DNA of 64,000 nucleotides, taken from Nautilus pompilius (taxonomy: Eukaryota > Mollusca > Cephalopoda > Nautilida > Nautilidae). This document shows, one piece after another, positions 11,093-26,000 of this stretch. Every line of letters starts with the position of its first letter. Position 1 is the stretch's first letter. Under the pieces are notes generated by a model that ran no database searches, was not told the DNA's origin, and was given only the letters and a program-made list of their open reading frames with translations. A program made the position numbers and the translations under genes. The stretch covers positions 1 to 64,000 of the forward strand of contig JACATO010001704.1 of NCBI GenBank assembly GCA_018389105.1, read 5' to 3'.

Positions 11093-13560
11093 CAATAGAT
11101 AACTATACCAAGGTGATGATAATTCAAGGTACCGGAGTGTTTGAGCAGACCATCAGCTCGGTCATCCTAGAGCTTCTTCACCGCGGCTCCAAAGCGGAGA
11201 ATTCCCCCCGATAGCTGGAGACTTCAGGCAGGGAAAATGGTGCGGAGAATCGCTCAGTTTGCTCAAGGTTGGGGGTCTTCGACATCGCGAAGGCAGGCGC
11301 GGGATAAAGCTAAGCGGCCGACCGAGAGTCGGAACATGAAAGAAGCCAGAACGGACCCTGTCCTTACACTTCGCGAGAGCGCGCGAATAGGGAAACTGAT
11401 CCTTCAGGGTCTTGGTGGAAACAGTAGCTTTAATCACGTGACAGGTGAGCGTGGTGTTGAAGAATCTCGACCCTTTTCCCCCCTAAGAAAGCCAACAGCA
11501 ACAAACTTAATAATAACGATGAATTATTTTATACCAATGTTTTCGGTAGTTGTCATCTCAAGTACTTTTAAAGCGAACCTTTACGAATTCTCGCCACACG
11601 ACAGATTGCTTTCGAAAATGCATGCGCCATCTCATCTCAACCTCGCTCACCTGTTGAGCGACTATTATTACTCGATTATATAGGGTATTTTTTTTCAAAA
11701 TATAGACACACCTTAACCGTTTTAATCGGACTGAGTGTACATCCGGCGCGATCTGATTACTTAAAAGGGATATCTATATTCCAAGCTTTTCCCAGAAGAA
11801 CTGATCTAAGAATAACCGGAATAATCTGCTAAATGGATTTCGTGAACGACTCCCTGGCTTTCGTGGTGGTGGTCTCTTCAGTAAAAGAAATGGACAACCA
11901 CGAAGGACCGCGTGGTCCGACCATCAGCCGAAATAGCGAGAATGGCGCGGGGGCGGGGCCTTTCTAGATACATGGTAATTCGGCCATCCAAACCTTCCAG
12001 TCTGATCTCCCTCGCTGGGAAGTTGAGGGAGTTGGGGCGCTAGGTGGCGCGGCAGCTGGCAATGCTGCGAAGTTGAAGTGCGCTTCGGAAGTAGATACAT
12101 TTATATATCTGCGCTCTTCCTCCACCGATCAGTCACGTGGTTGCGCCCCCCCCCCGTTCATCAGTTCCAGGTGACTGCAGAGACTGGATATTCTCTCTCG
12201 TACTTTGTTTCTTCGTGTTTACACGTGACCCGCCATCTTTCATCGGGGCTTCTTTGATGACTGCTATGTTCGGGATATTCTAGAACAGTGACGCGGCTTT
12301 ATTTTAGGAGAGGTCAGATGATCACCGAGCGAGAGCTCAAACGGGGCGTAGGCAGGAGATCCCAGCTGTCTGTTTTTTGTTAACGTAGATAGAAAATTAT
12401 TAAAGACGCTCGATTGCGTTATCTACGTCACTGGTCGGGGGCTTTCATCTGGGGTTCGACGAGTATAGCATCAGAGAGGAAAGGAGTTTATCTTAGAATT
12501 ATTTAAATAGTATAAAGGCATATCAGCCATTTCTCTGATGCGTTTTTGGTCTCTTCTTTCCATTTATCGGAGATTTGCATCCGCGCAGCTGCAAAACGTT
12601 CTGTTCAGTGCTGCCCTCTGACGGGAACTACGTGATCGGCTCTTCTGCTTTTCCAGCTGGGGGTAGAGAGAGAGAGAGAGAGAGAGAGAGAGTCTACGAC
12701 CCCGGGAGAAATCTATTTAATGTTCATCAGAATTCGAGGCTGGCCGGCTCCGTTTTTCCCTCGCATCGATCCGCGTTACTCGAGTAATGGCCAGCGGGAA
12801 TCTGTCAGCCTAGAATAAATGTCAGAGCAGTTAATAGCGCCGAGTCTGATTGAAAACCGTGTTGGCGGGTGGGGGAGAGACTCTGGACAGCAGTCTTCCA
12901 TTGACGTCACGCCGCCGACCCTGGATGACGTTAGTTAGAAGCGAGCGGTTCTCTAGTCCGCCCTCGCCGTAGTAGTTCTGACTGGACGGAGTGCCTCGCC
13001 CTTGACTGCACACTCACACCCTCCTCCCTTCTAACAATTTGTTTCCCCCTCTTTTTCCCATACAGCAGATCGCCATAGACACTCGGCCGTGGACTTTGCA
13101 GTGCTGACTGTCGCAACCGAATTATCGGCGAACAATTTCGCGATCAGATACAGCAATTTGGTGAAAACTGGCAGAAAAAAAAATGTATTTGTCCATCGAG
13201 ATCTCCCAGTCACTGAGAATCCAAACTATCTCTAATTCTAAAGTTGCATATTCTTAACTCTAGAAATAATGAATTAAACGCATTATCTGCCATTAGTTTA
13301 GAATGAAAACACAAATATGGGGACAGTTTTCTTTAAAAAATATGCTATGATCAGTTCATTCAATACATGGAAACGGTACAATATATCCATTAGGCCAAAA
13401 CCTTTGTTTCGTCAAAATATCCCCATCCTACTTTGCTTCAGATATTGAAAGTAGCCTGGCGGCTTCCGGAACAAACTTCTATTCACGTGACACAATTTCA
13501 TCGGGATGACAAAGGGGAACAATTATTTGATGCCACACGTCGCAGAGCGTTATAAATCTA
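11093..13560. other. No gene recognised; GC-richer unique DNA
   Basis: Frames of up to 148 codons occur (11237-11683, plus) but match no family I know, and the opposite strand is also open, which argues against coding. A short (GA)n tract lies near 12666-12692. A single TGACGTCA lies at about 12902. An RNA or a lineage-specific exon here cannot be excluded. Confidence 0.4.
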
Positions 13561-13589
13561 ACGGGAAAGTCGTAGTTTGTTCAGTACTG

Positions 13590-14110
13590 TGGATACTCGG
13601 ATTTTTGTTGTCGAGATGGGAAAAAAAAGAAACACAGAAAGCCGTTTGATCTTGAAACACGATCTGATGTCTTTACTCTAACAAGTAAATGCCTGACAGT
13701 AAGAGAGGCTGCCAAGAAACTTGGAATCTCCAAGAAAGGCGTTCGCTACATACTGCGCAAACCGTTAAGAGCAATGACGAACATAGAGAAGAGTAACATC
13801 TAAAGAAGAGGATGAATATATTACGCTGATGGACAAACGAAAAAGACATGGGGGGGGGCTCAGAAATCACGACACGGCAGACTAGCGCAAATGGGGAATT
13901 TGGTGTTCTCGAAGAACTGTAGAATGGCTTCTTGAAGCTGACAGCTTTAATGGTCGTGTGAGTGTGAAAAAATTTTATCGCGGGCCTTCTAAGTCAGCTA
14001 AAATGTTGCAGTAGGCAAAGATACACGAACGTTGGGCTGTAGAGACTGGAATCGTGTAATAGACTGATGAGTCGGGGTCAGGGCCGTGACGTAGAATGTT
14101 TCTGATTGAG
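13590..14110 (+). pseudogene. Decayed Tc1-like transposase
   Basis: Successive pieces in shifting frames follow the Tc1 transposase order. First is a helix-turn-helix (TVREAAKKLGISKKGVRYIL, about 13695-13755). Next is a second DNA-binding segment (RTVEWLLEADSFNGRVSVKK, about 13915-13970). Last comes AKIHERWAVET, leading to TDESG (about 14015-14075), which is the block holding the second catalytic acidic residue. Several stops and frameshifts, including a stop after SKSAKMLQ, break it. The C-terminal catalytic part is not recognisable beyond about 14110. It is a dead copy. Confidence 0.75.
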
Positions 14111-14299
14111 GCTGATTTGTCACCTGTTGAATCTCAAATTGGATAAACTTACCAAAACATCACGAAAGCGATGCTACAGAACAGAAGTACTGGAAATACC
14201 TCCCTCCCCCCCCCAGACATCGTGAAGCTCAGTAACAGCCGATTATTTGGCAAAGTTGTTTGATAGACTCTCCGGAATTCGAAAAGTTATTGTCATAGC

Positions 14300-17200
14300 G
14301 GAGCGAGATTAAGGAGCCGATGGTGCGTATATTAAAAAAAAATGATAATTAATTCATTAATAACCTTTTTACTCAAATTTAAAGCGAGAGACGGCCGAGT
14401 AAGAACTCGTCAGCATTTGTTGTCAGATCCTCCCTGGATACTTCTGCTACCGGCCATTTTCGTTGGGTATACTTGGTTTCCTATCAGACAGAGACGAAAG
14501 GAACAAAATGTCTGCCGCGGTCCACCTTCAAACCATTAGCCGTCCGGTTGTTCAGGTGCGGTGCTTTACCTGTGCAAGGTACCACAATCACCTGGTTCGC
14601 GAGCAGAGGGCGTTAAAGACGCTAACCAAGCCAAGACTAAACCATTCTCGGTGTTCTTCTGTGAATACAGTTCGGCGAAGGGACGTGACATCCTAAACTC
14701 ACTTCTATCAGAATAAAACAACAAATCGTTGATATGAGTAAAGCAGGGGATAAAAATCGTAAACCGTATCGTAATTAGGGAATTAGACTAACCCTTGCCA
14801 AATCAAAAAAAAAAGCAATCAACAGAAGCCTGCATATAAACCATCGACGAGGTTTGACCCCCCCAAACAGCACTAATTCTAGGAGACGGTCCGTCATACC
14901 GGCCTTGACTCCGCTCTGTGGATGCTACACGATACCGAATGGCATTGCGATGACACTGAGAACGAGGATCCCTGATTGTGGCTTGCCCTTGGATTAAATA
15001 CCCTCTGGTAACGTACGGCCCTAGCGATTTATCCGAATCGTGCGATTTCCAACCACGCTTTTGAAAACGCACGTAAACGACTTATGATGGCATTTGTCTG
15101 TAATTTAAGTGCATCATTACATTTTCTTTTGCCTGGTTTCTAGGCTACAATATTGGGTGGAGGGGCAACCACTGTTTGCATTGAGTACCCAATGGCTTTG
15201 GTTTTCTTTCTTACCTTCCGAAAATACGACTTTCAACCAGTGGTACGGTAAACCGGGGTTGGCCTGAAGTCCGGCCGGCCCCGTCGTACCCTTCCACGTA
15301 CGCATTTCTTAGCTTTAAAAATTTTGCTAGCGGTAAAGAATTTCTCTTAAAATTCTGGTCATATTCAAACCAGAATCTTTTTGGCAGCTTTGTGCGTCCC
15401 GGTTTCCCCTGCCCTTGTGCGTCAATAGCGTGATAAGTGGTTATCTGGCCCGTGAGAAAGAGATACTTTCTCCTACCCCCTACCCGTGCAAGAATGCCGT
15501 GGACACACTCGTAATTTCCGAAGATGAAGTCTGATGAAGCTGGTAATTATTTTTTAAGAGGCTGAAATGACAATTATCAGATAATTTTAGCGCATCTTGC
15601 TACAAAGATCCAGGAGATGTAGACTGAGCTGTTAACCATAGCAGCGCGAGTGTTCTTTATCACGCCGTCAGGAACAACCCCTGGCGATAGGAGGGTGCGA
15701 GGGGTAACAGCAGAGTTCATCCGCCAGAGTTGAGCGAGAAGACCGACTTTCAGGGGAGGCTAGGTGGGCGCTCCGATATTCTGCTCCAGCGCCGACTAGT
15801 GCCTTCTCGGCTCACTAACTACACCGGCACTTAATGGAGCGTGGCACCGGTGCGGTTGGTTGGCTTTCGTTTTAGATTTCAGGAAGAGACAGGTAGATGT
15901 TGTATGCGCTATGTACTAATAGTTATAATTTACCGTATATCCTACTTTAAAGCGGTGTGTTCTTCCTCCCTTCGACGCTTCACCGGTTGCCTTGGTTACA
16001 AGATTAAGAATTCTATGTTTCCATACTGAGAGGGGAGTCCGGGAACTCGTAGCCTCAGCCTTAGAGGTCCTGGAGGCTAGTCACGGCACAACTACTCCTC
16101 AGAGAAGGTACACTTCAGAAAAGTAAGATGAAAGATGCTTGGGTGACATTCTTCACTTACTTATTTCGAAAACTTCAATCAAACATTCCATTAAGCATCT
16201 GCAACCCTTCCGGTCCCACTCCTCCCTCTCTCTGGAAAGGGTAAATCTGGTCTCTTCGATTGTTCAGTGTGTTCTAAATGCCTGAAAACGTTCTAGGGAT
16301 TTGTGCTGATATGTTAGCGTCCTTTCTTGTTTACGGACTCCGAAAGTTCAGAAATACTGAAGGTCTAATCCAAGTATAAACTTATATAAGAGAACCTAAA
16401 TTATCTTTGGGACAGCGATCGCTGCGCGTTTGGTTATCCCCGCTGGTCTTGTCAGCAGGTCGTTCTTCTCACGGAGAATCGTTAGAGGAAGACTAAGGTT
16501 CCCGTTCTAGCGTCTGTCATAGAGCCACCGCGCTATTTCAAACTATGGATGTTAAAGCGGAAGCTGACTTTACTCCGAGCAAAGACATCTGCTTGATTTA
16601 AGAGAATCCAGTCACTTCTCGGCAAACGGAAACTGGTCCGCCCCGACTTCAGAAGTATCTTCCCGATACAAAACGTCGAACTCTTAGAGACCCCTCCCAA
16701 ACACACACAGAGTTTCTAATGGAACCGAAACCATTGTCCGGGACTTTTGTAATGGCGATGCTAACCTTTCCGTCTCAAAGCTTGCAACAAGTCCTGAGAA
16801 TAATTTCTTTGCACATTAATAGTTCCTACTCTGTAGGGTCGCTTGAGTATTTACTGCGAACAGACCCTCGTCTCCATCCTCGTTTGTTAATTCCACGACA
16901 ACAAGAAGCCTTGTTAAACTCGTGTATTTTTACCTGTTTATTTGTCTTCATTAGAGAAAAACCATAGGGGCGAGTCCCAGTAGCTGGGATACCAGACTGC
17001 CAAGGCTGTGAGGATCCGAGTCCGACATCCCGGTGCAGTTTTCTCTCGATTTTCTTTATTGGTTCTCCCCTCCCACATCTGAAAATAAAATTTCCAGTAA
17101 GGATTTCTCCCGCGGAAGTCGGAAGTACTGAGCTTCTCGTGACACAAAATGGCGTTCCCTTAGAGAACATCGCAGCACTGAGGCTGGACGAGAGTAAAAA

Positions 17201-17820
17201 GAAAAACAACATTCCATCATTAGCAAGGCGACTTCAAGTTCTGTTAAGTCAGAAACCCGAGAGGGGACTCAGTGGACAGTTGACGAAACAACCCGCAGCG
17301 CCTCCTGACGGTGTCTGCCGGGTTTACGATTCCCGATCATGAGAGGGTTTGCTTTAGCTTCGTGAACACCAGGAGGAGGGGGGGTTGGCTAATAAACGCG
17401 TTAAAGTTTACTTTCCTAAAAATGGATTTACTCAAAATTCTGCATAAATGTAATTTAATTTTGTTTCTCTTTTACCTGCTGGATTTTTCTGCCACGAAAT
17501 TAGTAGATATTTCACAAGCGTTCGACTGTGATTGTCTTGGGACGCCTTCGATTGATATCTTCTTGGCATCTCGACAGGGGCTCAACAGAATTAATACTGA
17601 CACAGGTGGCTCACTAAATTTCTCTGTGACGAGGGGTCGTTTCAGAATCTGTGACATTAGCCGGCCGCCTCTCACTTACCACCAGCGGTACACATGGTCA
17701 CCAGGTGTTTCTACAATGCCTTAAACGCACACACGCACATGGTGTACGCGAATAATGAGTAATTGCCAGCGAGAGACGTATATAATACATAAATAATGCA
17801 TTATTAGAGAAATATTTAAA
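14300..17820. other. No gene recognised
   Basis: Unique sequence of moderate GC with overlapping short frames on both strands (up to 137 codons at 17311-17724, plus). None shows a recognisable domain, and both strands are open in the same places, as expected by chance. No repeats of note were seen. Confidence 0.4.
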
Positions 17821-17827
17821 AAACAAA

Positions 17828-18025
17828 CAAAATGAATGTGTTGTACAGTGTATTAATATCTGGTTTGTGAGCCCTTCGCTCAATGTACGACTGTGGGATA
17901 TCGTTCCAAATACCCTGTAGCAGTTTCCACAGTTCATACAAGGTGCCTGGTTTCCGTTTGACATTCCAAGCAGCCATATAACCTCGTATAGCCGCAGTGA
18001 TGGTTATATCAGGACTCTGTGCAGC
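17828..18025 (-). pseudogene. Tc1-like transposase C-terminal fragment
   Basis: Minus-strand translation runs through SPDITIT, then GTLYELWKLLQGIWNDIPQS, then YIE. This follows the Tc1/IS630 C-terminal layout: SPDLNPIE, then a Leu/Trp-rich helix ending in WNxIPQ. The expected LNPIE is degraded to ITITAA, so the third catalytic residue is lost. Only about 60 residues are recognisable. The plus-strand frame over the same bases is a shadow. Confidence 0.6.
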
Positions 18026-18045
18026 TCAGGACATCTTTGTGAGTT

Positions 18046-20069
18046 GCACCAGCCTCTTTACATTCCCAGTAGTCTTTCATCCCATTGGCTGTGCGCTTGT
18101 GGCCAGCAGCAGGCCGGAAGTCTGTCTTACTGTCCTCGCAGATACACTTGAAGCTAGTTCGTTCACAAGATCTCTACCGGCGCTCGACGTCTGTCGGCTA
18201 CAGAACATGTGACTGAGATGCCTGACATCACTCTTGGAGAGTTTGGGTTCGACCGCGTCTACTATCAACGGGAACAGTACCGCAGCGCATCCTCCTCGTT
18301 CCATATTTGTCAAGGAAGCTGGCTCGTTTAAATCCAATCCGCCGATGTTTGTTAACAATGCCTATGTCCATCGGCCCGCTAAAAAAATAGATCTTCTCTA
18401 TCGCGAGAAGAAAGCCTCGATCTCCGCGCAGTCGGAAGCTCCGAGTCTTGCCGAATGCGTTTTGCATCTCGCCAGAGTTTAGAAACAGGCAAACACTAGA
18501 CGGCGTCTGGACCAGTTACACTAACAGCCAGAGGGACTGGTGGTCGCCCTATGTGTCTTCAACACTTGAGTTCGGCTAACTCAAAAGCGAGTAGATACTG
18601 TAGAAATTAGCATTTCCATAAAGTATTATTATTACCGTGTTGTCATAGTAGTACGATTCTTAGCGAGATTAATAGGTGAGCCGGTATATTTTATATTTTG
18701 GAACCTGGGGCTGTTCGCGAACATCACCAGCGCCAGCAATTGAATACGTTGCTGCTATCGCACGACCTAGATAGCTCTACTCTAATCAGACCGTTTTTTT
18801 TCTTAACCAGTCTATCATTAGATCCCAATAATAACCCTGGATGCTGAACAAATATATATATATTATTCTGCAGAGTTGGGTTTTTAAAAAAATATATTTT
18901 ACTTTTAATCTTGCTGCGACGTCGACGACACAACTATACATTGTGGATTATTAGCCAATCGGACCGGTGTCGGCATTGGCGGCCATTAAGGTGGCAATCA
19001 CTTTATTAGCGCTGAAAAATCCGGCCAGTCAGGTAAACGAACCTTGGGAATTTAACGCGTTGATGAACTTCTTAGCTATCTTTGATCTGGTCAATAGAGA
19101 AAGAACGTGAAATAACGGTAAACGGTTTAAGTACATAATAATGTCTGGAAAGGTATGTGCGCACCATCTTCAACTAACGATAAAATGCAAAGTATGCAAG
19201 CAGTGAATCGATTAATCACGTGTTTAAAAAAACGCTATCTGTCTACTGCTCTAGAATGGATGATGCTCTGTCTAAGCCACGACGAACATTTTATGACTTT
19301 TTTGTAGCCGCTGAAGTAGATTACAATAACCAAGGAATTGTAAACTTCGGTACCAAGATGTATTTCCTCCTGTTGTTATTCTGCCTACCAGTAGCCATTC
19401 TTTAAAAATGTTTCCAGTGCCAGTCCGTCCGTGGCTTCTACCTATCGGCAGCCGAATAAAGGGGTAGGGATTTTCTGGTAAGGGGAGGTTCCTCGAGTTC
19501 TAACCGTACCCGGGTAACTCGCCCGGTCATTGAGGATGATGTCTCGCACAGGCCCCTTTTAACTCACTTCTGTGAGGACGCCCTTCGACCTCGGTGTCAG
19601 GACGGGATTAGGGCAACAGTTAAAAGAAGGGGGAAAAAAAGAGGTATTAATAGGTAATGAACAGATTCTGTCCATAAGGGAAATCAGCGATGTAGGGAAT
19701 AGTGAAGAAATTTTAGTTCTGTAGTCAGGCTTAGGATTTTTGCTGCAGAAAAAATCTTTCAGAGAATTAATAATGGACTAACACTGGACCAAAGGCATGC
19801 ATGCTGAGCGATTAAAGAACCAAGAGATCAGCTTCACACGGTATTTACGCCAAAGTGAAAATTTTTCGAGGTTGGTTTCATGAAAGCACGCGCGAAGTTT
19901 CTGTTTCGGACTTGTGACCCGCGATTATTTGAAATGCTCTGTGTTTTCATTGAAAGAGGCTGAGAGCCAGCGCGCCACCTTGGCGCATTCCTGCTGAGAG
20001 ACGTTTGTGTCCTGTTGAGGCCACTGGTGCTCGTGTTTCGCTGTTTCCACGTTTTGATTTCACTTTATG
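18046..20069. other. No gene recognised
   Basis: Unique sequence with short frames. The frames at 18077-18482 overlap on both strands and match no family I know. Confidence 0.4.
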
Positions 20070-20070
20070 G

Positions 20071-20160
<90 letters not shown>
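20070..20160. repeat. (GA)n microsatellite
   Basis: About 90 bp of uninterrupted GA dinucleotides. Serine/leucine and arginine/glutamate frames across it are artefacts. Confidence 0.98.
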
Positions 20161-20165
<5 letters not shown>

Positions 20166-22870
20166 ATCTCGGCGGACTTTGTTTGTTTCCGAGATCGGCG
20201 CAAGCAGCACAGACTGGCGCGGTCACTGGCCATCCTCCCACCCGCTCTCCCAACTAACGACAGGACACCTATTAGCGAACAGGCGGCGCGCGTCCACGGG
20301 TTGGCCGCATCGGAACAAGTTCTCAGGAGTCAGGAAGAAAACTTGATCGATGAGAAAACTTAGCCGGGTCCCGCTGTTGGCGAGAGGAGATTGCCCTCGT
20401 AGGCCGCTCCACGCCGCAATTATAAGCCGGCACGTGGGGGAAAACTGATGGAGTGCCGACCCCCGATCGGGTTTCTCACGACGATCACTCAACAGACCGC
20501 TGTAGATCGCGATATTTCGAACCGTCGCCCTCACGAAATCTGCGAATGGACAGTTTGACGGGAATACCGGAGATCGTTCGTTAAGAAACAGCGGATATTT
20601 TCTAATTAACGGATTCTCAAAATTAAATCGGCATTCAGCATAGGGCGATGATTAAGTGAGAAGAATCCATCTCAGTTATCGCCAAAAGCTCTAACTTTCT
20701 TCATTTAAAATCAACCTTTAATCGCTTCTACTGTCCCCAGATTTTCCTTCCTACTCTGAAATTGCATCTGAAGCCGTCATCTTTACTCTCTTATTTATTC
20801 TTTTTAGAAAAAAAAAGAAAGAAAGAGAAAACCCCTGAGAGTTTTCCAGAAACCGACACAGGAAGTCATATCCCCGTTGTAATTTAAAGCTGTTATCACG
20901 GTACATTACTAAAACTGAAAGTTAATCACCGAAGATGGTACAAGAACTGGCGATGCTCCTTGGACAGGGGTACGCGAGTCCTCGTTTGGACTTTGGATAT
21001 TATCAGCAAGTAGTAGATCCAACTACATTCCTAATTCTAGTACTGTCTCAGCCACCTGCAGGACACAACAGTGGAAATGCTCTCTCTCTATAAAATGGAG
21101 ATTCATTAAAGGAACAGTGGTTGGCTGCGCGGCCCTTACATTAAACGCTGCTCCCCCCAGATATCTATAGATTTACACTTTAACAACTATATTGTGCACG
21201 TATGCCTTGCATAATAACCTGAACACCTAAGGTCCATTTGACTAAAGAAAAGGGGGCTCTGCCAGAGATAAGCCAGCAGACTCCTTTCTCTTTACACCGT
21301 GATACCGAGAGGAGATGACGAGTGAAACTCGGCTGACATAACATCGCCATAATGGCAACTCCCTCCCGCCTCTCCCGGTCTCATCCGAACGCCGTCAGTG
21401 TTTCCATATTTGTCCGGACCCTTATCCATCAGTCCATGCGTCGCGTTAGCCAATTTTTGCTGCTTGGGAAAGTGGGTTAACCCCCCCCGGCTAAAACTGC
21501 GCGAAGGTGACGTGCTTGCGCTAAGCTAAGTTCGCAATGGCCGCCATGAGGAACACCACCAACGGGGAGAGTAGTCCCCCGACCGGCCATTGCAGACGCA
21601 TGGCGGAACGAACTCGCACGCGACAAACAAGCGGTCTTCGAATACCGGTGTCCGGAATCATTGGACGAACGCGGAAGATGACAAACCATCTATCGTTTTC
21701 TCCTCCCCACCACCACCCCCCCCCGCACGATATTTAATCACTCACCGTTCCACAGGTGTACCGCAGCCGCAGTTCGCCGCCGCCTGGCGGATCAGGTCCT
21801 CCACTGGCGAGACATGCGTTTTACCGGAGGCGAAATAGATTAAGATCGTTAACAGTCGCTCGTCTCCAGCGCCCGAGAAAGTAATTAATGGGGCATGAAA
21901 TTTTTTTCTGTCGGTCGTAGCATTAAATTTCCTGAGGCTGAAACTATTCCACTTACAAAATGCAGCGACTTTCTACGTCTGTTTGTTTATCTTGTTAAAA
22001 CATCACTCGCGAATTCCTAGCCCCCCCAACCGGAAACAGATTTATTGTCAACAGAAATGTTCCATTTGTTTGTGTGTGCGTTTTCCAAGAATTTGACGAT
22101 TTTTTAATAACGTTTATACAGACTTCTAAGCTTCTTGTTGTCGAACTTTGCACAAGATGGTTTCATCGGACTTCAATAGCAAAGAAATGCTGGCATTTTC
22201 CTGAGTCCCTCCAATGTCGCATCCTTCCTTCCGTTAAACGAGAACCTGATTCCCTCCCCTGTCACTAAGGAATCTCCGAGCGCACGTTTCGAGGATCTCT
22301 CCGTTTGCATCTTCGGTGTTTAGTCGCTGCCCTATTTAAGAAATCGATAATAAAATGTTCGTTTTTCGGTGGAAAACCGTGGGGGGGGGGACAGAGAACT
22401 AAAAGAAAAATCACCACGGAGTAAGGATAAAAACAAATGAAGGCTGGAGAAAACTTCAGTATTTATATAACAATCAAAAGGACATTGAACCTCTGAGGCT
22501 TTTTTTTTTTAAATACTGGTGAGATGATACGGCGTTAGGAATTTCTGATTAGACGTGCAGATGAGGCTATAGCCGACAAATTGGCTTGTGACCTTATGAC
22601 GTCGATTATAGCTTATCTATACGTTTAATTAGAAATTAATAGCGCTTTAACAACTGGATCCGATCCTCATTATTCAAGAAAAAGAAAATATATAATAGTT
22701 AATACTAAGAGTGGTTAGGATAGATAAACACACACACAAACACATAAACACACACCACACATCATATAGAGTTTTCTGAAGATATGTGAGATATACAGAA
22801 GCACTGGAAACAATTATCGGAAAACTTGGTATAAAAAGCAAAATCGCAAAAGAAATAGGGGAAAGAAATG
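20161..22870. other. No gene recognised
   Basis: Includes GC-rich stretches (20170-20540 and 21360-21850) and short frames of up to 103 codons. None has a recognisable domain or exon boundaries that I can support. A G run of about 10 sits near 22381. Confidence 0.4.
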
Positions 22871-22876
22871 GGAGAA

Positions 22877-23335
<459 letters not shown>

Positions 23336-25160
23336 TTCCAAATTCGTTGTCGTTCATTTTTCTTCTGACATTCTTTCTGCTCTAATAGCTGTTTATTTCT
23401 ATTTTACTGCAGTGCAATATGATTTTAATTAAGTTGATTTAATTATTAACAGTTGTTTAATATATATATATTAGCCAAGAGAATTTATCATCATAACAAA
23501 AGTTCTAAACTGCTAATGGCATGTTGGTTGGATGCGATTAATTACGTAGCCACCCGCAGATTTCACATCTCCCTGCTCCACGCCGCCATACTGCTTGGCT
23601 TCAGTGATTTCCGACTACTGCTAGATATTGAATTATTCCTTCGCGGCGCTGCTAGCAACAACAGAAATTTCCAGCTTGGCGATTAATCGTTTTTAGTGTG
23701 AGCAATTACCGGTAAAGTATCCGCTCTTCCGTCCACTGTCAGCCTACCCCCGCGCACAGAATAGCAGTCACGAGAGCGAGGCCGCTGTCGACAATGGATG
23801 GTTAAAAAGGATTCGATGCAAAGTAAGGTTTCTAGGAGATAAGCCGTGTATTAAAGACCCTGGCACCGATAACGAGGTTCAGTCTTTGTGTAAAGTTAAA
23901 CAATAAAAAAGGATCCCCCCATTTTTTAGGAGACAAGGCAAACGGCAGAAGGTTATACCCAGGCTGCGTAACAACTGACCAATCAAATCAACTTTAACAG
24001 TCTGCCGACGTTTGCTGGATGGTCAAGGTTAATAATGATGATTGGCGGAAGGCGAACTGAATTAATGGGGTTGAACTGTCAAATATGAATACCCTGACAT
24101 TATATTTATTCATATATTTACAAGCGGTGAGTATTTTAATTCAAAGCAGGATAAGTTAATTACAGAGAGTGCTGAACGTATCTTTAGGTGTATTTATATT
24201 AAAAAGCAGTATAAATAGAACTCCCAGAGTTATGCTATAAGCAAGCTGTCCATCTCGAAGTGTGCTTCAACAGCGTGCCTTCGCCAGGCTGGCACTGCCC
24301 GAGATGTCATCTTTAACTACTGACACGAAGAATCAGTAGACCAGTCTCCATCTGAGATTTACATGATAATCACTATCTTCCGTATATAACGTCACGTGAA
24401 TTCCATGTAAAGTTTTTCGTTAAAAAACACTTCTGCATATTTCGCGACAGGAATGTTTGCGAGTAGATCTGAATAAAGTGTGAAATCGAAGAAGAACTTT
24501 ATCTTGACAAAAATGATGCCTTCTGTATTTTAGCTGTATTTAGACTCACACAAAACGAGGCGTTCTGGAGAAATCTTTCTAAGCGAGAGATCTAATAGCT
24601 TCTGTACACAAAACAAAAAGCAACTATTCATTGGATTAATGTCCCCCGTGCGCATGCGTATTTTTAAAAAATTGTAAATAAGTCTTGTTCGCAGAAAAGC
24701 AAAAGAATCGTTAATAGAAATATTGGTAATTAGGGGGAGTTATTGTGACCTAGCTTGTGTCCACGGAATGATGGGAAAACTGTAATTAGCTAGCACAATT
24801 TCGCATCAAAGATGGCTGCAGTGGATCGAACATGCAGCCATATGTAAAATATCGTACAAAGCAGCTGGCGTCCACTGTGACTCAAATTATTTTTAAAAAG
24901 AGAAAGGAATAAAACCCACACATCTTTAATTTTTCCATTTTAAAAATAATCCGAGAACTAAGATTGGGACTGAGCAGTAAATACTATACACTAGACGAGG
25001 TTCTTCACTGAAACACAAAGAAAAGATCCAATAACTATTCTTGCTCGGATATTTATTTACCATCCTTTATTTTTAATAGTCCTTAGAGGTATCCAATAAA
25101 TATTAAAAGATTTCTCTAGTGGTACACGCTATCAAGACGTAATCCATAATTAGGACATAT
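23336..25160. other. No gene recognised
   Basis: AT-rich unique sequence with short frames only. A 77-codon frame at 23453-23686 (plus) shows no recognisable domain. Confidence 0.5.
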
Positions 25161-25760
25161 GAGAGAGAGAGAGAAATTACGTCAGTACAAAGATGATCTC
25201 AATACAAAGAGAAATGACGTCAGTAAGAGAGATGACCTCAATACAAAGAGAAATGACGTCTGTATAGAGATGACCTCATTACAAACAAATGTCGTCAGTA
25301 CAGAGAGATGACCTCAATACAAAGAGAAATGACGTCTGTATAGAGATTACCTCAATACAAAGAGAAATGACGTCAGTATAGAGATGACCTCAATACAAAG
25401 AGAAATGACGTCAGTATAGAGATGACCTCAATACAAAGAGAAATGACGTCTGTATAGAGATGACCTCAATACAAACAAATGTCGTCAGTACAGAGAGATG
25501 ACCTCAATACAAAGAGAAATGACGTCAGTATAGAGATGACCTCAATACAAAGAGAAATGACGTCTGTATAGAGATGACCTCAATACAAAGAGAAATGACG
25601 TCTGTATAGAGATGACCTCAATACAAAGAGAAATGACGTCTGTATAGAGATGACCTCAATACAAAGAGAAATGACCTCTGTATAGAGATGACCTCAATAC
25701 AAACAGAAATGTCGTCAGTACAGAGAGATAACCTCAATACAAAAGATGATGTCAGTAGAG
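25161..25760. repeat. 38-bp array in reverse orientation (array D)
   Basis: About 15 units of roughly 38 bp. Each pairs GATGACCTCAATACAAAGAG with AAATGACGTC(A/T)GTATAGA. Read on the minus strand, the pair becomes TACTGACGTCATTT and GTATTGAGGTCATC, the same alternation of TGACGTCA and TGAGGTCA seen in arrays C and E. Variants include TGACGTCT, TGTCGTCA and, near 25672, a unit in which both boxes are TGACCTC. A longer sub-pattern containing ACAAACAAATGTCGTCAGTA recurs at about 25283 and 25473, suggesting duplication of several units at once. The array lies about 2.2 kb beyond the 3' end of the RGK coding region. Confidence 0.93.
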
Positions 25761-26000
25761 ATTCTTTACCACTTGGGGTCGACGCTTGAGGGTGGGGCGG
25801 CGAGTACTCTGCTTAGTGGCTTTTGTAGACGGAAAGTCCTCTACCTGAAAAGAGTGGAGGCGAGGGGCGCTTTTTGCCTTTTGCCTGCCTCTCTGTCTTG
25901 AAAGGTTAGGTGCGTCGAGACCGGTTCCCGGACTTGATGTGCCGAGGTCTTTTTCCCAAGATCGGATTTTGGCTGGGGAAGCGATCACTCTAACTAACGT

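Noticed and set aside
11237-11683. 148-codon plus frame as a gene
   Set aside because: No family resemblance, and the opposite strand is also open over its first part.
16826-17212. 128-codon minus frame as a gene
   Set aside because: Unrecognised sequence with competing frames on both strands over the same bases.
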